24,904 nt of DNA from Holosporales bacterium (GTDB lineage Bacteria > Pseudomonadota > Alphaproteobacteria > UBA3830 > JAIRMZ01): the NCBI GenBank assembly GCA_031279495.1, contig JAITIJ010000082.1, positions 1-24,904 on the forward strand, in the 5' to 3' direction. Shown piece by piece: positions 23,310 through 24,904 of the stretch. Position 1 is the stretch's first letter; the number at the start of each line of letters is the position of its first letter. The notes under the pieces are model-generated. The model ran no database searches. It saw only the letters and a program-made list of their open reading frames with translations, and was not told where the DNA came from. Position numbers and translations under genes: made by a program.

Positions 23310-24398
23310 CTAGAAGGAATATTTTCCATTTTCGAGCTCTGAAAGTACGTGCTCTATTGCCTCGTCTTTAAAGGATTTGCTTTGCCAATCGAACAGTAAA
23401 ACATCATCTACAAACACATTATATCCTTGTAAAGAAATCGGAATGCGTGCTTGGTTTCCACATTTGCTTGTATCTTGTATCTCTTTTGATGAGAGGGGGC
23501 TCCAATTACGCATGTCGGCCAGGATTCCTTTCTTTCTGTTAATTTCTAGTACCAAGCTTCCCTCTTCTGGAATTCCGGTAGAAGCCAGAGTGAAGCTTCC
23601 TTTCAAAGACATATTTAAATCTTTAATCTGCATTGCTGCGTTTTCGCACTCGATGTATCCGCCGGCCTCTTTCCACGGAACAACGCCGGAAAGCAGTACC
23701 CTAGGATGTGTAAGAAATACATGCACATCAATATCAGATAGGCATTCGAAAATAGGAAAGGCGCCGATATAAGAACCTAACTGTTTTATCGACAGTTCAG
23801 CGCTTAGAATAGGCTCTTTTCCTGTCGTCCCATTTGCGGAAGTAACGGTTTTTTGCTGCTGCCTTAAGGCAAGAAAGCAATCTTGCCCTTTAAAAGTAAT
23901 GATTCCGCCTTCTGATAGGGTCGTCTGTATCTGATCTGTTGAAGCATAGTTAGATCCAGAAAACAGCGACGCAACCTGTGGGCGCATATTCTTCCATGAG
24001 ATGGGCAATGTCAGGAGTGTTTTCTTTCCAACACGAAAAGATCCTAGTCGCAGAATGTCGCAAACCCCGCCTTCAGGAAAGCGGATCCTGAGTTTACTCG
24101 GACGAGAGATCGTCCATGAAACACAGATCTCTGGTGCAGAAAACGCCACTTTTTTATTTGGAAACGCGAAGACGCAATGACGTCCTGTCACTTGAACTGA
24201 GATGAATCCTGTTGCTGTGACAACCAAAGAATCGTAGGCTAACTGTCCACCTTGCTTGATGTATTCCTCTTGTGCCTGAATAAGCCGTCCCATAAACGTG
24301 CGTTGAAGGTACGGCAGCAGCTGAAAATGCATAATCACTTGCAAGACGATTGCAGAAAGAACGACAATGCCGAGAATCTTTTTCGGTTTTGACAACAT
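23310..24398 (-). CDS. DUF2125-like membrane-anchored protein
   Basis: This 362-aa protein has one N-terminal membrane segment (about 8-25) and a long beta-rich remainder, expected to face the periplasm. The segment YIKQGGQLAYDSLVVTATGF, then FAFPNKKVAFSAPEICVSW and RIRFPEGG, resembles the alphaproteobacterial DUF2125 family, whose members have a G-Y-x5-V-x-GF core after the anchor. The function of that family is unknown to me; the fold looks AsmA-like, which might suggest envelope lipid or LPS-related work, but that is inference. ATG 24398 directly follows the stop of the upstream acyltransferase (TAAATG), so the two are cotranscribed and probably coupled. The family call is by eye and moderate. 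Confidence 0.55.
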   Translation of the reverse strand: MLSKPKKILGIVVLSAIVLQVIMHFQLLPYLQRTFMGRLIQAQEEYIKQGGQLAYDSLVVTATGFISVQVTGRHCVFAFPNKKVAFSAPEICVSWTISRPSKLRIRFPEGGVCDILRLGSFRVGKKTLLTLPISWKNMRPQVASLFSGSNYASTDQIQTTLSEGGIITFKGQDCFLALRQQQKTVTSANGTTGKEPILSAELSIKQLGSYIGAFPIFECLSDIDVHVFLTHPRVLLSGVVPWKEAGGYIECENAAMQIKDLNMSLKGSFTLASTGIPEEGSLVLEINRKKGILADMRNWSPLSSKEIQDTSKCGNQARIPISLQGYNVFVDDVLLFDWQSKSFKDEAIEHVLSELENGKYSF

Positions 24399-24904
24399 TT
24401 AATTCTTCCTCTCTAGTTTCTGGTACGCTTCTGTAAAAACTTTCTCGAAATGCGACAAAAATTGGCGCCGAGGAATACCTGGAGAAATTGCCGGAAGAAA
24501 TTGTAGGGTAACAATGCCTGGGCGCTTTAAGAAACATCGACGTGGCCAAACAATCCCAGAATTTAGAACAGCTGGAATAACGGGAACGTTGGCTTTTTCG
24601 TAAAGAAGGCTGAATCCGCTGTGTAAAGGTTGAAAAGTGCCAGAAGCCGTACGAGTGCCCTCTGGAAAGATCAGAACTTTATATCCTTGTTTTAGACGCG
24701 CCTCCCCTTGCACAAGAAAAGTGCGTAATCCTATTCCCTTTCCTCTGCGCCCGACAGCAATACAGCGTAACTTTTTTAAAAATGCGCCAAAAAAGGGGAT
24801 CCATAGAAGCTCCTTCTTTAACACGAAAACGAACCGTTCGAGATACAAAAACATCACGACTGTTTCCCACGTTGACTCATGGCGCATGGCAATAAGAGCT
24901 GGAC
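24399..24904 (-). CDS. plsC: 1-acyl-sn-glycerol-3-phosphate acyltransferase (PlsC), N-terminus beyond window
   Basis: PlsC acylates lysophosphatidic acid to phosphatidic acid at the inner membrane. Visible are acyltransferase motif I as RHESTWET (His then Glu, where the consensus HX4D has Asp), KKELLWIPFFGAFLKKL (motif II region), the glycerol-phosphate motif FPEGTRTASG, and VPVIPAVLNSG. The frame stays open from the internal ATG 24887 to the window edge (PALIAM-), and the family has about 60-70 more N-terminal residues, so the gene is cut by the window, not by mutation. It ends one codon before the DUF2125-like gene. Confidence 0.88.
   Translation of the reverse strand, partial: PALIAMRHESTWETVVMFLYLERFVFVLKKELLWIPFFGAFLKKLRCIAVGRRGKGIGLRTFLVQGEARLKQGYKVLIFPEGTRTASGTFQPLHSGFSLLYEKANVPVIPAVLNSGIVWPRRCFLKRPGIVTLQFLPAISPGIPRRQFLSHFEKVFTEAYQKLERKN

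Noticed and set aside
1..24904. CRISPR arrays, insertion sequences, recombinases, toxin-antitoxin pairs
   Set aside because: No regularly spaced repeats, transposase or integrase motifs, or toxin-antitoxin-like small gene pairs were seen on either strand.

Overview
The window looks like chromosomal DNA of a Gram-negative alphaproteobacterium of moderate GC. It fits best a host-associated lineage with a mosaic gene content, such as Holosporales or related intracellular symbionts. This placement is inferred from gene content and gene order; no rRNA is present to confirm it. The alphaproteobacterial signs are a short RNase D near lptC-lptA-lptB-rpoN, comEC divergent from gltX, a phasin, and a DUF2125-like protein next to a PlsC-type acyltransferase.

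Layout. 1-359 is a purine-rich, apparently non-coding stretch. 360-1056 is a decayed aromatic amino-acid permease (TyrP/Mtr family), frameshifted in a G8 tract, interrupted by a TAA and lacking its N-terminal half. 1139-1224 is tRNA-Leu(CAG) with a good candidate promoter. 1248-8911 is one tightly packed + strand block: RNase D, three mevalonate-pathway GHMP enzymes (phosphomevalonate kinase, diphosphomevalonate decarboxylase, mevalonate kinase), lptC, lptA, lptB, rpoN and tadA, with many junctions overlapping or only a few bases apart. comEC (- strand) converges on tadA and its reading frame runs 194 bp into it. gltX, a 62-aa membrane protein and rseP follow on +. rseP converges with a - strand type VI secretion fragment, transcribed tssK-tssL-tssM-tssA. 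Beyond a 580-bp gap lie, all on -, a phasin, NAD kinase, a DUF2125-like membrane-anchored protein and a PlsC acyltransferase cut by the window edge.

How the genes work together. The GHMP trio converts mevalonate to isopentenyl diphosphate, so this organism probably makes isoprenoids by the mevalonate route rather than the MEP route usual in Alphaproteobacteria. The upstream enzymes (HMG-CoA synthase and reductase) are not in the window. LptC/A/B are inner-membrane and periplasmic parts of the LPS export bridge. TssK/L/M/A are the baseplate adaptor, membrane complex and cap parts of a type VI secretion system; the sheath, tube and spike genes are not here. The phasin implies polyhydroxyalkanoate granules.

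The features most worth a second look are the mevalonate cassette set inside a housekeeping LPS/sigma-54 cluster, the comEC/tadA antisense overlap, the decaying permease with poly-G tracts, and the isolated four-gene T6SS block. I did not find a clearly new defence or mobile system. There are no CRISPR arrays, insertion sequences or recombinases.
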